DNA of 64,000 nt from Sepioteuthis lessoniana (GCA_963585895.1 OY757911.1:58102129-58166128), one strand, 5' to 3'; numbered from the stretch's first letter, positions 44,455 through 56,238 are shown. Numbers and translations: made by a program. Notes: generated by a model not told the origin, from the sequence alone.

Positions 44455-44835
44455 AGTGGGGTTTTCGGACTATTGTCTTCATCTTTATTGTTATTTCCAC
44501 AACGTTTCGGCCGATATATCTTCCGCCCTTCTTTAGGTGTTTGTTGAACCCGCGAACCTTCAAGGAACTTCGAACTACCTCCTTTATTGAATCCACTGTT
44601 CTGTGTTAAGTATTCCTGTATTGTTCCTCGCCTGTAGTGAGGATTGAACCTGCAAACTCCAGATGATTATCTCCTTAGAAGATTAGGGAACCAACGCCTA
44701 TAAACGTTACGCCATGTGTCCTGCTGGACAATTCAGAGTGAATTTTTGGGACTTATAAAGTTAATTTTCTTACTTGACTAGAATTACTACTATTATGTAT
44801 GATTTTTACCTGTGCCCATATTCAGATTTTCTTTT
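44455..44835 (-). repeat. tRNA-headed repeat, family D, long copy
   Basis: The fullest family D copy (about 380 bp). On the minus strand: 5' 'aatctgaatatgggcacagg' and 'atacataatagtagtaattc'; tRNA-like head 'gacacatggcgtaacgttta' with 'ggttcaatcctc' box B; 'aacaatacaggaatacttaa'; then 'aagggcggaagatatatcgg', 'ccgaaacgttgtgg' and 'agacaatagtccgaaaaccc'. The GGCCGAAAC end is shared with the 27-kb pair. Confidence 0.8.
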
Positions 44836-45447
44836 CTCATCTAGGCTTCTTAATTATCGGTTCCCATATTGTATTCAACTCTATATTTGGTATAAAAAAC
44901 AATTTCCGAGTGGTTATATTTCATCAATGGCTTTAATTAATCTTCTCAAATTAATTTCATTCACGGTTGCTCTCTGCTACCCCAACAGTGAATCCCTTTG
45001 TCTGCCACCAGACGGTGAGGTTGGTTGCCTCCATACAACGTCTGCTCCGACTGCAACAATAGGGTCTTACCTCCTTCTCTCTCATTACGTTTCTCTTTAG
45101 ACTTCTCTCTACAGGGGACGGTCTTTTTCTCCTCACAAGATTCATACGTCATAAAATTATTTGCTTCCAAAATTATATCAAATTTTTTTCATTTCTCAAA
45201 GTTTGATTTTTCCCATGGCAACCAGTGTACATTTGGCTGACCCATTCCGTAATACCATTTCCTATTCATCTTTGTCTTGACTAGGGATCTCTCTTACTTC
45301 AACCTCTCCCTCCTTCTCTGGTTAGAAAATTCTATTTCATATGTTTTTGTATATTTTGTATATGAAATATATGGAATCCATTTTTGGTATCCTTAGAAGC
45401 CTCGGGCCATCTCTAGTCCGTAAGATTGGGGATTGTTGGTGACAGAC
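44836..45447. other. Unrecognised, several short frames
   Basis: Overlapping small frames on both strands around 44957-45240 have no motif, start or splice support. Confidence 0.45.
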
Positions 45448-45545
45448 CTGGTAATATGTATCTTAATTGTATCAGCAGCAAGCAAAATAGAAATTACACT
45501 TAATAGGCAATCATTATCATTTCCAATAATCAATGGGTTATCCTT
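45448..45545. repeat. Dispersed repeat G, copy 2
   Basis: 'ggtaatatgtatcttaattg', 'atcagcagcaagcaaaatag' and 'cttaataggcaatcattatc' parallel the 43090 copy in the same orientation, about 2.35 kb apart. Confidence 0.55.
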
Positions 45546-45639
45546 TATGTAGAATATTGGTGATTGAAATTGTGGGTAAAATCAGAGTGACGTATGTCAG
45601 TTCAACGATCTCCTTAGTATTTCTACGAAAATTCGGCTG

Positions 45640-46615
45640 TCATTTATACAATCTTAGGTAGGGAAGATAATTCTCTCTTTTTCCCAGATATCCCCTCCCT
45701 ATCCCATGTGTGCAGACAAGGCCCTAAGAGGGACAAATAGTTCTTGAGCACCCTCAATATTATACGAGAGTAGTCAGAATAGGACTTGAGATATTCTTGA
45801 AGGCATGCCTTGAGTATACAAAAGTCCTTATCCTCATCTGGTGCGTAGGAAAATGCTTCGAGTGCGTTCTACACTGCATTTTGAGTGAAAATAGTAGTAC
45901 TATTTGTAGGCTGGTTATTACTTAGACTTTTAAAAAGTGCTTCTTGTTGTTTTTGTAATTCAAGGAAGAACCGTTGTTTTTCCTCATTTTTTAAGATTCT
46001 TTTTTTCGTTTTCTTTCTGAAGTTGAAGGGGTTTTTCCTCATTTTTTTTTATTGAGACTCCATTTGGAACATCATCATTTGTGCAAAAATTTCTTTAAGG
46101 TCTTCCATATTTCTTTTGACTCTTATTGTAGATTCTTTAACAACTTGTAGTTGGGTATCTCTTTGTTGTTGCGATGTATCTTCGCCAGTACGTTGTGCGA
46201 TTAACCCCTTTTGCTTGTTGGGGAGTCCCTTTTTTGTTCGATTTCCTCGTCGCCATCATGTTGTGGCCCCGGAAAGGGTCACTGATGAAAACACAAACAC
46301 TGATATTAGATAACATATAATATTACACAAGAAAGATAGAGTTACATGGAAAAGGTAAGAAGTCTCGTCCAGTTCGGATAACACCGATATTGATCTGCCT
46401 CGTGGTAGCGAAATCTCTCAGTACTAATAACGGTGAGAAAAGTTCATTTTGGTGAGATGGGTAAGTCTCCCACAACAGTAACTGAGTGGCACCATTGCTA
46501 TAACAAACAGTAATGCCGAGAGTGAGTTTCCCTCGTAGTTGGTTCTTTGGATTTTCAACTCTGCTAGGGCTTACCCTCTTATTTCTAATAAAACTGTATA
46601 CAGCTTTCGTGATGG
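45640..46615 (-). mobile_element. LTR retrotransposon fossil: LTR/leader plus gag-like part
   Basis: Fossil of a Ty3/gypsy-like element on the minus strand. A likely 5' LTR end and leader lie at about 46270-46615, ending in the 'ggggccacaacatgatggcg' phrase typical of the primer-binding and gag-start zone. Gag-like coding sequence continues to about 45640. It is broken in several places and lacks pol. It lies downstream, on the minus strand, of the pol fossil at 51640, so it is a separate insertion. Confidence 0.45.
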
Positions 46616-46880
46616 AGTTCTATACTTAGTCGATTTTTTTTACAGTGTCGTACATAGTATTATCCAAGTTTGAAGAACAATATATTTGGCTTTTCTGTAG
46701 TCAATTCATGCCATGGCTACATCTTTCCGTCTTGTTTTGGCCTCCTTGATGATGTGCTAATCTCTATATTATAGATAATCTGTTCCTCTAATTCTACAGC
46801 GGCATCTCTTCTTTTTTCTGGGAAAAAAGTCTGTTGCATACAAGCGAGTGGTATCTTCCTTCTCGTAGCTGTACAGTTAG

Positions 46881-47402
46881 TTTTGGTTTGGTTTTCTTTG
46901 GTTTGGATTTTTAGTACATTAACAATTATGGGTTATTTAATGTCGAATCAATTCTTATACATATAAACAGTTCCATTTTAAAATATTCAGTTTAGTCTCA
47001 GTATAATTTTTTTTTTTTTACACACAGTTAAATGTATAAAACGTGCTATTTCTAATAATACAGTTAATCACAATTACAAAGTTTTAATGACAAAAACTGT
47101 TCTCTTTCAAACAATTTAGTTTGACATAAAATAGTTCTATTTCAAACAATCTAGTTTAGTATAAGTACGCAGTTTCGTTCTATTTGAGTCATAGATAGGA
47201 CCCTAACAGGTGCTACCAATCTGGGCCGGAGCGGATCTGGGAACGATGGCAAAGAAAGGATATTCTGCATTCCCCAAAGCTCCAGCATTACTGAAAACTT
47301 ATCATCAGATTGTTGAGTGTCCTATCCAGGACACCAGTTGGGGGTCTTACCTCTCTGCAAAGAAGCAGTCAGTGTATTCTACAATCCCAGCCGAAAGGGC
47401 AA
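46881..47402 (-). repeat. Composite retroposon, short single-headed copy (C4)
   Basis: Read from the right: head (about 47402-47195), a short monomer array (about 47190-46965), and the hairpin tail with AACC-type end (46960-46881, plus strand 'ttttggtttggttttctttg'). A diverged 11-bp target-site duplication (tgtacagttag at 46870-46880, tgtgcatttag at 47403-47413; 9 of 11 match) frames it. Confidence 0.85.
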
Positions 47403-47554
47403 TGTGCATTTAGGGTTATCGCTTGCTGGGGATGGTTCCTTTTTTTTTTCTTTTCTTAGTTCTGGGTAGTTCTCCACTTTTCGTCCATTCGGGGAGGCTA
47501 AGTTTTTCTTGACATTTACTCAGTCGAAGAGCCAATCTGTCATGGATAATAGAG

Positions 47555-47559
<5 letters not shown>

Positions 47560-47618
<59 letters not shown>
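47560..47618. repeat. (TA)n microsatellite
   Basis: About 29 TA units. Confidence 0.95.
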
Positions 47619-47623
<5 letters not shown>

Positions 47624-47746
47624 CAGTGTTGGTTGTCACTAAATCACTTTGTGGGTTTGTGTCGAAACTAAGTGCAACATAATATGGAGTGTGGTCAATA
47701 TCTAGGATAGAGCTATTATATAATGATGATGATAAAGGAATATATA

Positions 47747-47971
47747 TTAGATATATATATATTTAATGTCATGGAATTTAGACTGCGACCCCTGGCTTTC
47801 ATAGAGTTTTTTTACAAAATAACAATCATCAGGCAGTTAACAAAATGAAATGAATCAAAAATCGATTTCATTTTGTTAACTGCTAGATGATTGTTGTTTT
47901 GTAAAAAAAAAAATTCCATGAAAGCCAGGGTCGCAGTATATATTCCATGGCATTAAATATATCTATCTAAT
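47747..47971. repeat. Foldback hairpin, arms of about 108 bp
   Basis: The left arm (47747-47855) and right arm (47863-47971) are near-perfect reverse complements around an 8-base centre at about 47856-47862. Matching pieces are 'cgacccctggctttcat' with 'atgaaagccagggtcg', and 'cagttaacaaaatgaaat' with 'atttcattttgttaact'. It could be a foldback MITE or a one-off inverted duplication. A transcript would form a long double-stranded stem. Confidence 0.9.
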
Positions 47972-48049
47972 CTAATATCAGGCTTGTTTTAGAATGGTTT
48001 CACGTATTGTTATATAACATTCACAATTTAATATCAGTCATTTGTTTGC

Positions 48050-49258
48050 ATTCATATTTTGTTCTATATAACAAATAGATAAGATCTTTATCAGGTGCTA
48101 CCGCTCCGGGTGAGATTGCATCTGGGAACAATAACAATGAAGATGTACTCCACATTCCCTAAATCTCCTAGCTGTTAAATACACCGACTGCTTCTCTGCA
48201 GAGGGGTAAGTACCCCCACAACGAGTGTCCTGGATATGACAAAACAATCTGATTGTCAAATTCCAGTAATACTGGATCTTTGGAGAATGCGGAGCACCCC
48301 TTCATTGCCATAGCTCCCAGGTTCACTTTTGGCCGGAGTGGTAGTACCTGATAAGGGTCCTATCTATAGGTCAAACAGAACGAAATCTTGGTTTCTTGAC
48401 TTTAGTATTCTTTTGCATTTAAACTGCATATTTATGCTAAACTGGATTATTTAAAATAGAACTATTTTTACATTTAAACAGCATACTTATGCTAAACTGA
48501 ATTGCTCAAATTAGAACTGTTTTGATATCTAAACTGTGTATTTGAGCTAAACTGAATTATCTAAAATAAAACTGTTTTGACATTAACTCTGTGTATTGCC
48601 CAGTCAGCTGGGGCTGTAGAATAGACCAACTGCACCTCTACAGAGCGGTAGGACCTACCCAATGTGTGTCCTGGATATGACACTAAACAATCTAATGGTG
48701 ATGCTGGAGCTTTGGGGAATGCAGAGTACCCCTTCATTGCTGTTGCTCCCAGGTCAACTCTGGCCCGGAATGGTGGCACCTGATAGGGCCCTGTTTATGG
48801 GTTAAATAGAACTAACTGCATATTTATGCGAAACTGATTTTTTTCAATTAGAATTGTTTGACTAAACTGAATAGCTTGAAATAAAGATGTTTTCGGCAAT
48901 TAAACTGTACTTACATTTAAACTGCGTGCATATGCTAAACTGAATCGTTTGAAATGGAGCTGTTTTTGACATTGAAACATTTCTTACACTAAACTGAATT
49001 GTTTAATATAGAACTGTTTTTGACATTTAACTTTGTGTAAACAAAATCTGTACTTATACCGAACTGAATTTTTTGAATTAGGACTGTTTGAATAAACTGA
49101 ATAACTTAAAATAGAAATATTTTTTTAATATATAAACTGTGTAATCATGCTAAACTGATTTTTTTTTTAAATTGGAATATTAGCATAAAAACGGATTTGG
49201 CATTAAATAACCTGCAAAGGTTGATATGCCATAAAACCAAACCAATCAACCAATCGTT
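48050..49258 (+). repeat. Composite retroposon with inverted head junction (C5)
   Basis: A minus-oriented partial head (about 48050-48172) abuts a plus-oriented head (48176-48365). Then come a monomer array (48366-48595), a second plus head (48596-48800), a second array (48800-49185) and a tail (49190-49258). The tail hairpin is the clearest in the window: 'ggcattaaataacc', loop, 'ggttgatatgcc', followed by 'ataaaaccaaacc' and an AACC-type end. Confidence 0.85.
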
Positions 49259-49559
49259 CATATTTAGGAGCTTGGTTTTAATTACATTTCCATACATTCC
49301 AATAGCATTCATTGGCGAGTGAAACAGTTAATGTTTAATATTCTAAGCGTTTTTTTTTATTAATCATTCAAAATTAAATAAAAAAGAAGACTTTAATATC
49401 CCAGATAAATATCACAAACTTGAAATAATTCACACGAATAATTCATAGATAATATTACCTACAAATATGATTGAAAATTTTAACTCACCGTAGAAATTAG
49501 AATATGCACTCGTCTTCTGGGTTTCAAAATAGTCTTTCCAGCTTCTCCTTTTTGTCTCT
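49259..49559. other. Nothing recognised
   Basis: AT-rich spacer between the retroposon and the LINE end. Confidence 0.4.
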
Positions 49560-50655
49560 TTATTTTCATATATATTTATATTTGTAGTTCAGAGTTATTA
49601 TAATTTACTCCTTGAGAGCTTTTCACATCAGTGTTAGCTCATGGTTTTTCACTGGAGTTTGAGTGACAGCAAGTCTCCTTTAGTCTCTAGGACTCGTCTC
49701 AGGATTCTGGCCGTTCTCCACAATGCTGTCATTTGGATAGTCTCTACTCCTCCGCCAACTTCCAAGTCTTCCAGGCCTTTTAATTATCCTTTAGTTATAA
49801 TCACAATTGGTACAAACGTCACTTTCATGTTCCACTGCTTTTTCAATTCTCTAGCAAGGTCAAGGTACTTATCCTTCTTTTCACATTCCTTCAGATTTAT
49901 TCTGTGGTCTTCCGGTACAGTAAAGTCGACAATTTTGCAAATTCTCTTATTTTTGTTGATTATAATTAGGTCTGGTCTTCTGGTCGGGATTAGGTAATCC
50001 GTTTTTATGTTAAAGTCCCATAGGGGTTTATGTGTGTCCTTTTCTAGGACAGGTCCTCGGTTTTGCATATACCATATGTTAGTATGGTCAAATATAAATT
50101 TCTTGCACATTTCCCAGCGGATCACCTTGCCAACCCAGTGATGCCTCGCCTTATACTCCTTTTATGCTAATTTGCTGCATTCGCTTATTATGTGATTGAT
50201 CGTTTCGTCTCTGTCACCGCATAGCCTACATTTGCTGTTTTATTGCGTTTTATTTATCCTCGCTTTGATATGATTGGTTCTTATGGCGTTGTCCTGTGCT
50301 GCTATTAGGATAGATTCCGTTTCTTTCTTAAGGTTTCCTTTACTTAGCCAGGTCCAGGATTTCTGGCGTGAAATGTTGTTTATTGGTCGTTTAAAATGTC
50401 CATAGCGTTATTTTTTTCTTCATTTTTGTTTCGTAGTTGTTGTCATTCTATCGTTTCTGATGGCTGTAATCAGTCCTAGCTCGTGTTTTTCTATGCAGTC
50501 TTTGATCCGTTGTATCGATGCGTCTACGCTGTTTTCGATGCTGGCAAGTCCTCTTCCTCCCTCTTTTCTAGATATATACAGTCTGTCAACGTCGTCTCTG
50601 GGATGTAATGCCTGCATGGTCATTAGTTTTCTTTCGTCTCTGGGGTGTAATGCCT
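49560..50655 (-). mobile_element. LINE with restriction-like endonuclease (R2/R4-type), 3' part
   Basis: On the minus strand, from 50655 down: PRDERKLM, ALHPRDDVDRLYISRKEGGR, RGLASIENSVDASI. Next is a CCHC knuckle (CRLCGDRDETINHIISEC) near 50190-50245, then WEMCKKFIFDHTN. The endonuclease core is RRPDLIIINKNKRICKIVDF near 49930-49990 (RPD then Asp, PD-(D/E)XK type). The C-terminus includes DKYLDLARELKKQWNMKV and a degraded end ...DLLSLKLQ-like near 49670. Order and motifs fit LINEs whose endonuclease lies after the reverse transcriptase. It is 5'-truncated with a few lesions. Related ends occur at 59540 and 60486. Confidence 0.85.
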
Positions 50656-50710
50656 TATGCGTGGTTATTATTAATATTATTATTAGTTGTTGTAGTAGTA
50701 GCTGTTATAA

Positions 50711-50912
50711 TTACTTGAAATCATATAATAGTATGTAAATAAATGAATATTATTAAATCGAGTACTTCAAAACCATATAATGCTGTAGAAATTAGTATTA
50801 AAGATATTGAAACCATACAGCTATGTGCAAATTATTCGTATTAGATAGAAATACGTGATATCATGTAACTGTGCACCAAAAACATCTTTATAAACAACAA
50901 CCTGATAAAATG
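50711..50912 (+). repeat. Old tandem array, about 50-bp monomer
   Basis: About four units anchored on 'ttgaaatcatataatagtat', 'ttcaaaaccatataatgctg', 'attgaaaccatacagctatg' and 'gtgatatcatgtaactgtgc'. Each is followed by an 'attagtattagatagaaatac'-like half. Related fragments occur near 9470, 10210 and 10450, next to old retroposon heads. Confidence 0.6.
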
Positions 50913-51639
50913 TAAACAAACACATATTATTAAAGCAATTCCCTAATCTCTGAGAACAAATTTACTCTAGACAAGTTAACATATCATTTAAATCAATGGA
51001 GGAATCAGTTATGAACAGGGTGATTAATTTTATTTGTTCATTGTCAGTTCAATTATAGTAGTAATTCATGTCCGTTTTGTCCTTCTTATAATGTTCATGT
51101 CCGTTATATCCTTCTCATATTGTCCTCGACGAACAGTTATCTTTTTCTTTTTTTTCTCCATCAGAAAAAAAAGATTTCTGATATTCAAAAAATTCTTTCT
51201 TTTCATTTCTTCTCTTTCTTTTTTCTTTCTCCAGATTATATCATTCCAGAAGACATCTCGATGCACAACCATACAATCGTAGGTGGTAATCACGTCCCAA
51301 TTTTCAAACTGGCATCGGGTAAATGACATTAGATTCACACCATGCGTGTCTCTGCTCGAGTTTAATGTCACACATGTAACTCCTCAATTTCCAAAACATA
51401 CTATGTTTGAACACAGAAAAACTGTCATTATCTGCAGTGCCTATCATTCAAAGTCTGACCGAGAAAACAAAAGAAACGAAAGAAAAAAATTACCTAAGAA
51501 CTTGATTTTAACTGTTGATAATGGCTTACGGCCTGCCTGCCTGCCTGCCGGGAGCATTAGTCGTAGCATCTCTATCTTCACTGTTTTCTTCTTTTATTTG
51601 TATTTTTTACAACACCTCAGCAGTTAAGTCAACCAGACT
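50913..51639. other. Nothing firmly recognised
   Basis: A pyrimidine-rich tract at 51130-51240 and a short (CCTG)n at 51533-51550. The region may include the 3' end of the neighbouring LTR fossil, but no LTR boundary could be set. Confidence 0.4.
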
Positions 51640-53990
51640 TTTCAATTGCTCCTTCCAAGTTTTTCGGTCATTGACATTAGCTACTCATTCTCCATTAATA
51701 GGTTCGTCTATGCGACCTGTAGGTGCATCATCTCCACCTGACCAAACGGACGTTCGTCCTATCTGGAAATCGTTATTTACTTCATTGCTAGGTGATTCAT
51801 CCATGACTCTCTCCCCACAAGTAGACTGACGTTCCACCCTCAGGAGAATCGTACTTGGAAATGGATGAGAAGCTAGTGATGCCCTGTATGTTAACCTCTG
51901 TATCACAGGTCGAAACGCTTTTATCCGTTTTTCTATGTAGTGTCACGATACGGTGCTCCATTAATGGGACATCAGACTCGTCGTCTGAGTTTTCACGCTG
52001 ATGTCGACACTTGCGCACTGGAAAGTCGACTTTTTCCGCTCCGGATTCATTGTCAGAATCGCTGGAATCTACCGGAGCAACCAACGCGATCTTCCGTAGC
52101 TACCTGCCCATAGTGGGAATTTCCTTTTCCTCGATGGACGCTGCTTGAAGGTGCTCGACATGCACCTTCGTGACTGAACCAATCAATTGATCTTTAATTC
52201 TATAAGAGACAGGGCCAGTTTTTTCAACTGCTACATAATATGGCCACCAGTTTAAGTCCAACTTTCGTCTCTTCTGGTAGTTCTTATTGTACACTAAATC
52301 CCTAACCTTAAATTCAACATCCTTAGTCTTACTCCGGGATTCATCTATCGCCTTTTTCCTTGCTTTCCTGATGTTATCCCTAACTAAAGTGAAAGCGCGT
52401 TTCATTTCCTAATGGGCGATTTCGTGATGCTCATCACCATAATATATGCAACGAGGCCTCAATATATTATCTAATGGCAGAATAACGTCCCTGTTATAGA
52501 ACAAGTAATATGGAGAAAATTGTGTGGTCTCACTTACATAAAACCGGACAGCTGCCAGCATTTGATTTATGTAAATGCCCAACGACTGTTTGTTGTGACC
52601 AGTTTTCTTACATAGAACATCGTGCATTGTTCTATGAAATCTCTCAACCTTACCCTTGCTCTGTGGGTGATAAAAAGAAGTAGTCACGAGATGCACTTTA
52701 AGATCTTATAACGTCTTTTTCGTGATTTTATTGATACTTTCCGATCCATTATCCGTTAAAAGCTGATGTGGTGCTCCAAATCTGGGAAAAATTTCCTCTA
52801 CTTGAAGATGCACCACTGTTTCTGCTTTCTTGTTAGGAACAGTAAAAGCCTCACGTCACCCATTGTACATATCTTTGAATGTAACTATGTATTGGGTAAA
52901 TAAGTGAGTCTTTGGGTAGGGTCCAGAAATATCTAAAGAAAGCTTTGCAAAGGAAAAGGAGGTAAATCACACTCCTGCATATGGGGTTGATGCTTTCTCA
53001 GATTCCACGTTTGACACGAAATGTATTTCCTTACAAAATCGTTTATATCTTTTAGTAAGCTGGGTCAGAAATACTCATGTTTGATTGCATGAATAGTTTT
53101 CTCTAATCTCATATGACCATTGTCATCATGGTGCTGCACCGGTACACTTTTTCTTAATTGAGCCGGCACATATAGCCTGATTAGTGCTTTATCGTCGGGC
53201 TGAGACAAGTAATATTCTATCTCATCCATCAATATGAACTTTTTTCTGTTCCGGTTTAGTAGCTCTACCATTCTTAATTCTACTTTTTAGGTCTAAAATA
53301 TTTTTATCGGATTATTGTTCTCTAATTATATCCATCCCGACAACATGGGTCGTTCGTATGTCACTGATAAGTCATCGTCATTTTTGGAAGACGCAAACTG
53401 CTTTGGTTCAAAAAGATTTGAATTTATTGTTCTAACTAGGTAATTGCTATCGTCTATATCTACTGGAGGATCCTCTGGGTCCTCACTTGCATCCATGGCA
53501 CGAGACAAGAGATCTGCACAAACATTATCTTTATCTTTGAGATACCGTTTGCTACAATTGTATCCAGTCATGCTCAAAGCCCATATCTGTATTTTCTTAT
53601 TTTGTATTGGTGAATTGAGTAAATATTCTAGGGGCTTATTATCAGTATAAATGATGAATGCCGCGCAATGCAAATAGTGGTGTAACTTTTAAAAGGCATA
53701 GTGTATGGCAAAAGCTTCCTTCTCTATGGTTGACCACCTTGACTGCGTATCACATAACTTATGGGATAGAAAATAAATTGGTTTTCCTACTTCTTTCTTG
53801 TGCTTCTGATCACATTCCATTTGGGACAAACATGCGCCATCGACTGATCGGACGTATCAGTATATAGCCAATAGTCCTTATTTGGGTCGGGGTAAGCAAG
53901 TATCACCATCTCCACAGGCTTCATTTTTCCTCCGACAGACTTTATTGAGGTTATCTTGCAACCGCATTGAACCTGCTAAGTTTATCCACG
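51640..53990 (-). mobile_element. Ty3/gypsy-type pol fossil (RNase H to integrase)
   Basis: LTR-retrotransposon fossil on the minus strand, broken in several places. Parts from high to low coordinates: RNase H (about 53950-53330, with YTDNKPLEYLL), the integrase zinc-binding region (about 53270-53065), the integrase core (about 53000-52410, with the YHPQSKGKVERFHR block), the integrase C-terminal region (52405-52100), and an acidic tail (52085-51640). Gag, protease and most of the reverse transcriptase are absent. No paired LTRs were recognised. The boundary at about 53990 abuts an old RTE fragment. Moderate age. Confidence 0.85.
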
Positions 53991-53999
53991 GCACTCTGT

Positions 54000-54318
54000 C
54001 TCTAGCTAAACTAGTATATTACACCAACAGTTTTACGGCTACTTTTATCCCATCACTCAAATCATTCCAGTGAGGTAAGCAGGACATGCAAGGCATTTCT
54101 CATAAAGGACGAACTTATAAGCAACATTCTAGTATCGGCATCAATCCATGGACACATAAGGATTGGTTGATCAGCTAATATTTGAATTCGTCAACTCTGT
54201 GGAGACACTGGATGCCGTCTAAGAACTCACCAAAAGTGATCGCTGATAGGAATGAATAGTGAAAGAAAGTCAAAGGAATCCATGCAGATAGCATACGTGA
54301 ATGATTCTGATGGTGATT
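54000..54318 (+). mobile_element. RTE-type LINE 3' end, very old copy
   Basis: Aligns with 34670-34960 in order: 'acaccaacagttttacggct', 'gtaagcaggacatgcaaggc', 'aggacgaacttataagcaac', 'atcaatccatggacacataa', 'tctgtggagacactggatgc' and 'gtcaaaggaatccatgcaga'. The end is a 'gatggtgat' tail. Identity is the lowest of the five RTE pieces in the window. Confidence 0.75.
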
Positions 54319-54888
54319 TTTGTGTCTAATAATTTTTTAAAAGATTTTATTAGAAAGCTCCTAAAGATAATTACTTCTGTTTACAATGATGCAGTATAGA
54401 AACCATAGCCCAAAAACTAAACCATCTAGAAAAACAAGAACGTTTAAATGAAGAGAGAAATTATAGCCAAAGTCAAAAAAGGAAGAAAATAGAAGTCATT
54501 TTGAGAGAGTTATGTGTGAATACTATTCTGACGCATTGAATAAAAGCATAGTAGTCCATGGGTTTTGAATGTACTAGTTTGCATTAAAAAAAAACATATA
54601 AAAGAGCAAAAATTACATAATTATGTATATTAACTGCCAAATATTGAAAACGGTGGCAAAGATTGCTGCATCTGTTGAGCCCATTGCACTAGCTTTTTCA
54701 AATTCATATATTATGAAATCTGTGTTTACCTAGCTTAAAGAAAAGCACATGAAACATAGAATGTGGTGGCTTGCGGCTCAAACTCACGAGCTTGTGACCT
54801 AATATTCTCATCCTTCTGAAGGAAATAAATCCAAAAATAAAAGTGGCATTTGCATTTATAGTTTACTCATTTTTTTCTGATATAAAGT
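54319..54888. other. Nothing recognised
   Basis: 'actgccaaatattgaaaacg' and 'gttgagcccattgcactagc' near 54630-54700 recall 370-430 ('actgatattgaaaactgtag', 'gttgaacccattttaccagc'), with 'gaaatctgtgtttacc' also shared (54714 and 459). This hints at a further unnamed dispersed repeat. Confidence 0.4.
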
Positions 54889-54889
54889 A

Positions 54890-55147
54890 AGTAAAGTTGG
54901 CGACTGTAGTCGAGGGTGACCCAAAAGCTCCCTTTCAGTAGCTACTACACCAAGGTGTAGGAGAGGGCGCTACTCCTTCCTCTGAATTGCCCCACTTTAC
55001 CCTTAATACGTACCTTATAATGCTGAATGTTAAGCAAGGAGGTATCAAGTACTATTTTTGAGTCTTTGGTATGACCCGACCTGGGATTGAACCCCTGTCT
55101 CCCGGACCATTGGCGAACACTCTTCCCACTAGACCAATGAACCAGTA
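54890..55147 (-). repeat. tRNA-headed SINE, family E
   Basis: Complete-looking copy. On the minus strand the head is 'ttggtctagtgggaagagtg' (box A region) and 'ggttcaatcccaggtc' (box B). The body follows, and the tail ends 'caactttacttacttta'. It has the same orientation as the other four copies. Confidence 0.9.
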
Positions 55148-56035
55148 AAATTGTGTTAAACCCTGGTAAATTAGTTACGTCTTGAAATTTAATGTTCAAT
55201 GTACTTATTTGACGGAAGAATAGAAATTAAATTTGGATACGAGAGAAGTATCAAGTAATAATTTTGAGAAATCCTGGACGAAATCAGTTGTGTCAAATCT
55301 TGCCCGAAAAAAACCCATGTGACTCAGACAATAATATCAGCAGTTCTGAAGCATACCATTTTCCTGCTTTAAAACGAATTATATATCATATTTAACGTAC
55401 AATTTCAGTACTATAGTAGCTGCGAGGAAAAATAGCTGTGTGCCTTTGAATCAGAGGAGTATATGATGGGTAGCCGTAACATTGAGTGAGGGTTTTTTGG
55501 TGAGAGATACTTTACAGGTCATTTCTGCAAAGGATGGTCGAATTCTCATTCGGCCTTTTGTTTCCCGAGAAACAAGCAGTTTCCAGATTTCTTTCTGGGT
55601 GTAAGTTATTTCCCTTGTCAGGTTGGTAATACTGTGCTTAAACTAGTGTAGGATTTTTTTTAAATAGATAACGTTTTTACTATAGATTAAACAAAATGTT
55701 TAAACGTTATTAAAAATTAAGAATTTAAAAGAAAATTTAAAATTAATGTCTATGAGAGTAATTAAGATTTTTTTAAATTACTACCTTTATGAAAAAAATA
55801 TTATCATTACTTTTTTCTTTAATTTTTATATTAGATATTCTTAAGTGGAGCAATATAAACGATAATAAAAAGCAAAGAATTTTTCCATTTATAATTTGAA
55901 AAGAATTTTCGGATGAAGCGTTATAACATCACATAATTACCTTATGATGTTTTAACAAAAAACTGTAACATTAATCATTACCATAATATAATATACAAAT
56001 AGAGAAATCCTCAGAATATTTTAGACACGCATACC
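55148..56035. other. Nothing recognised
   Basis: AT-rich; no gene or repeat supported. Confidence 0.5.
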
Positions 56036-56038
56036 CCC

Positions 56039-56039
<1 letters not shown>

Positions 56040-56080
<41 letters not shown>

Positions 56081-56181
56081 ATACCGGAAATCATTTCTGA
56101 AGCATCTACGATGTAAAATCTACAACGTGTTAACAGGGAACGCAACTTATAAAAATATATTTTAAAATATTGAATTATTTC

Positions 56182-56233
<52 letters not shown>
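56040..56233. repeat. Two (TA)n arrays, 56040-56079 and 56187-56233
   Basis: Perfect TA arrays of about 20 and 23 units separated by about 107 bp of unique sequence. Confidence 0.95.

Positions 56234-56238
<5 letters not shown>

Noticed and set aside
44957-45170. Overlapping minus-strand frames of about 65 codons
   Set aside because: Two frames are open over the same DNA and neither has motif or splice support.
51034-51327. Hydrophobic short frames at 51034-51327
   Set aside because: Produced by a pyrimidine-rich tract; overlapping frames are open on both strands.
53444-53867. Plus-strand open frames over the LTR fossil
   Set aside because: Antisense shadows of the RNase H region.
45640-53990. 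Gag-like fossil and pol fossil as one LTR element
   Set aside because: Both are on the minus strand but gag lies downstream of pol, and other elements lie between, so they are separate insertions.
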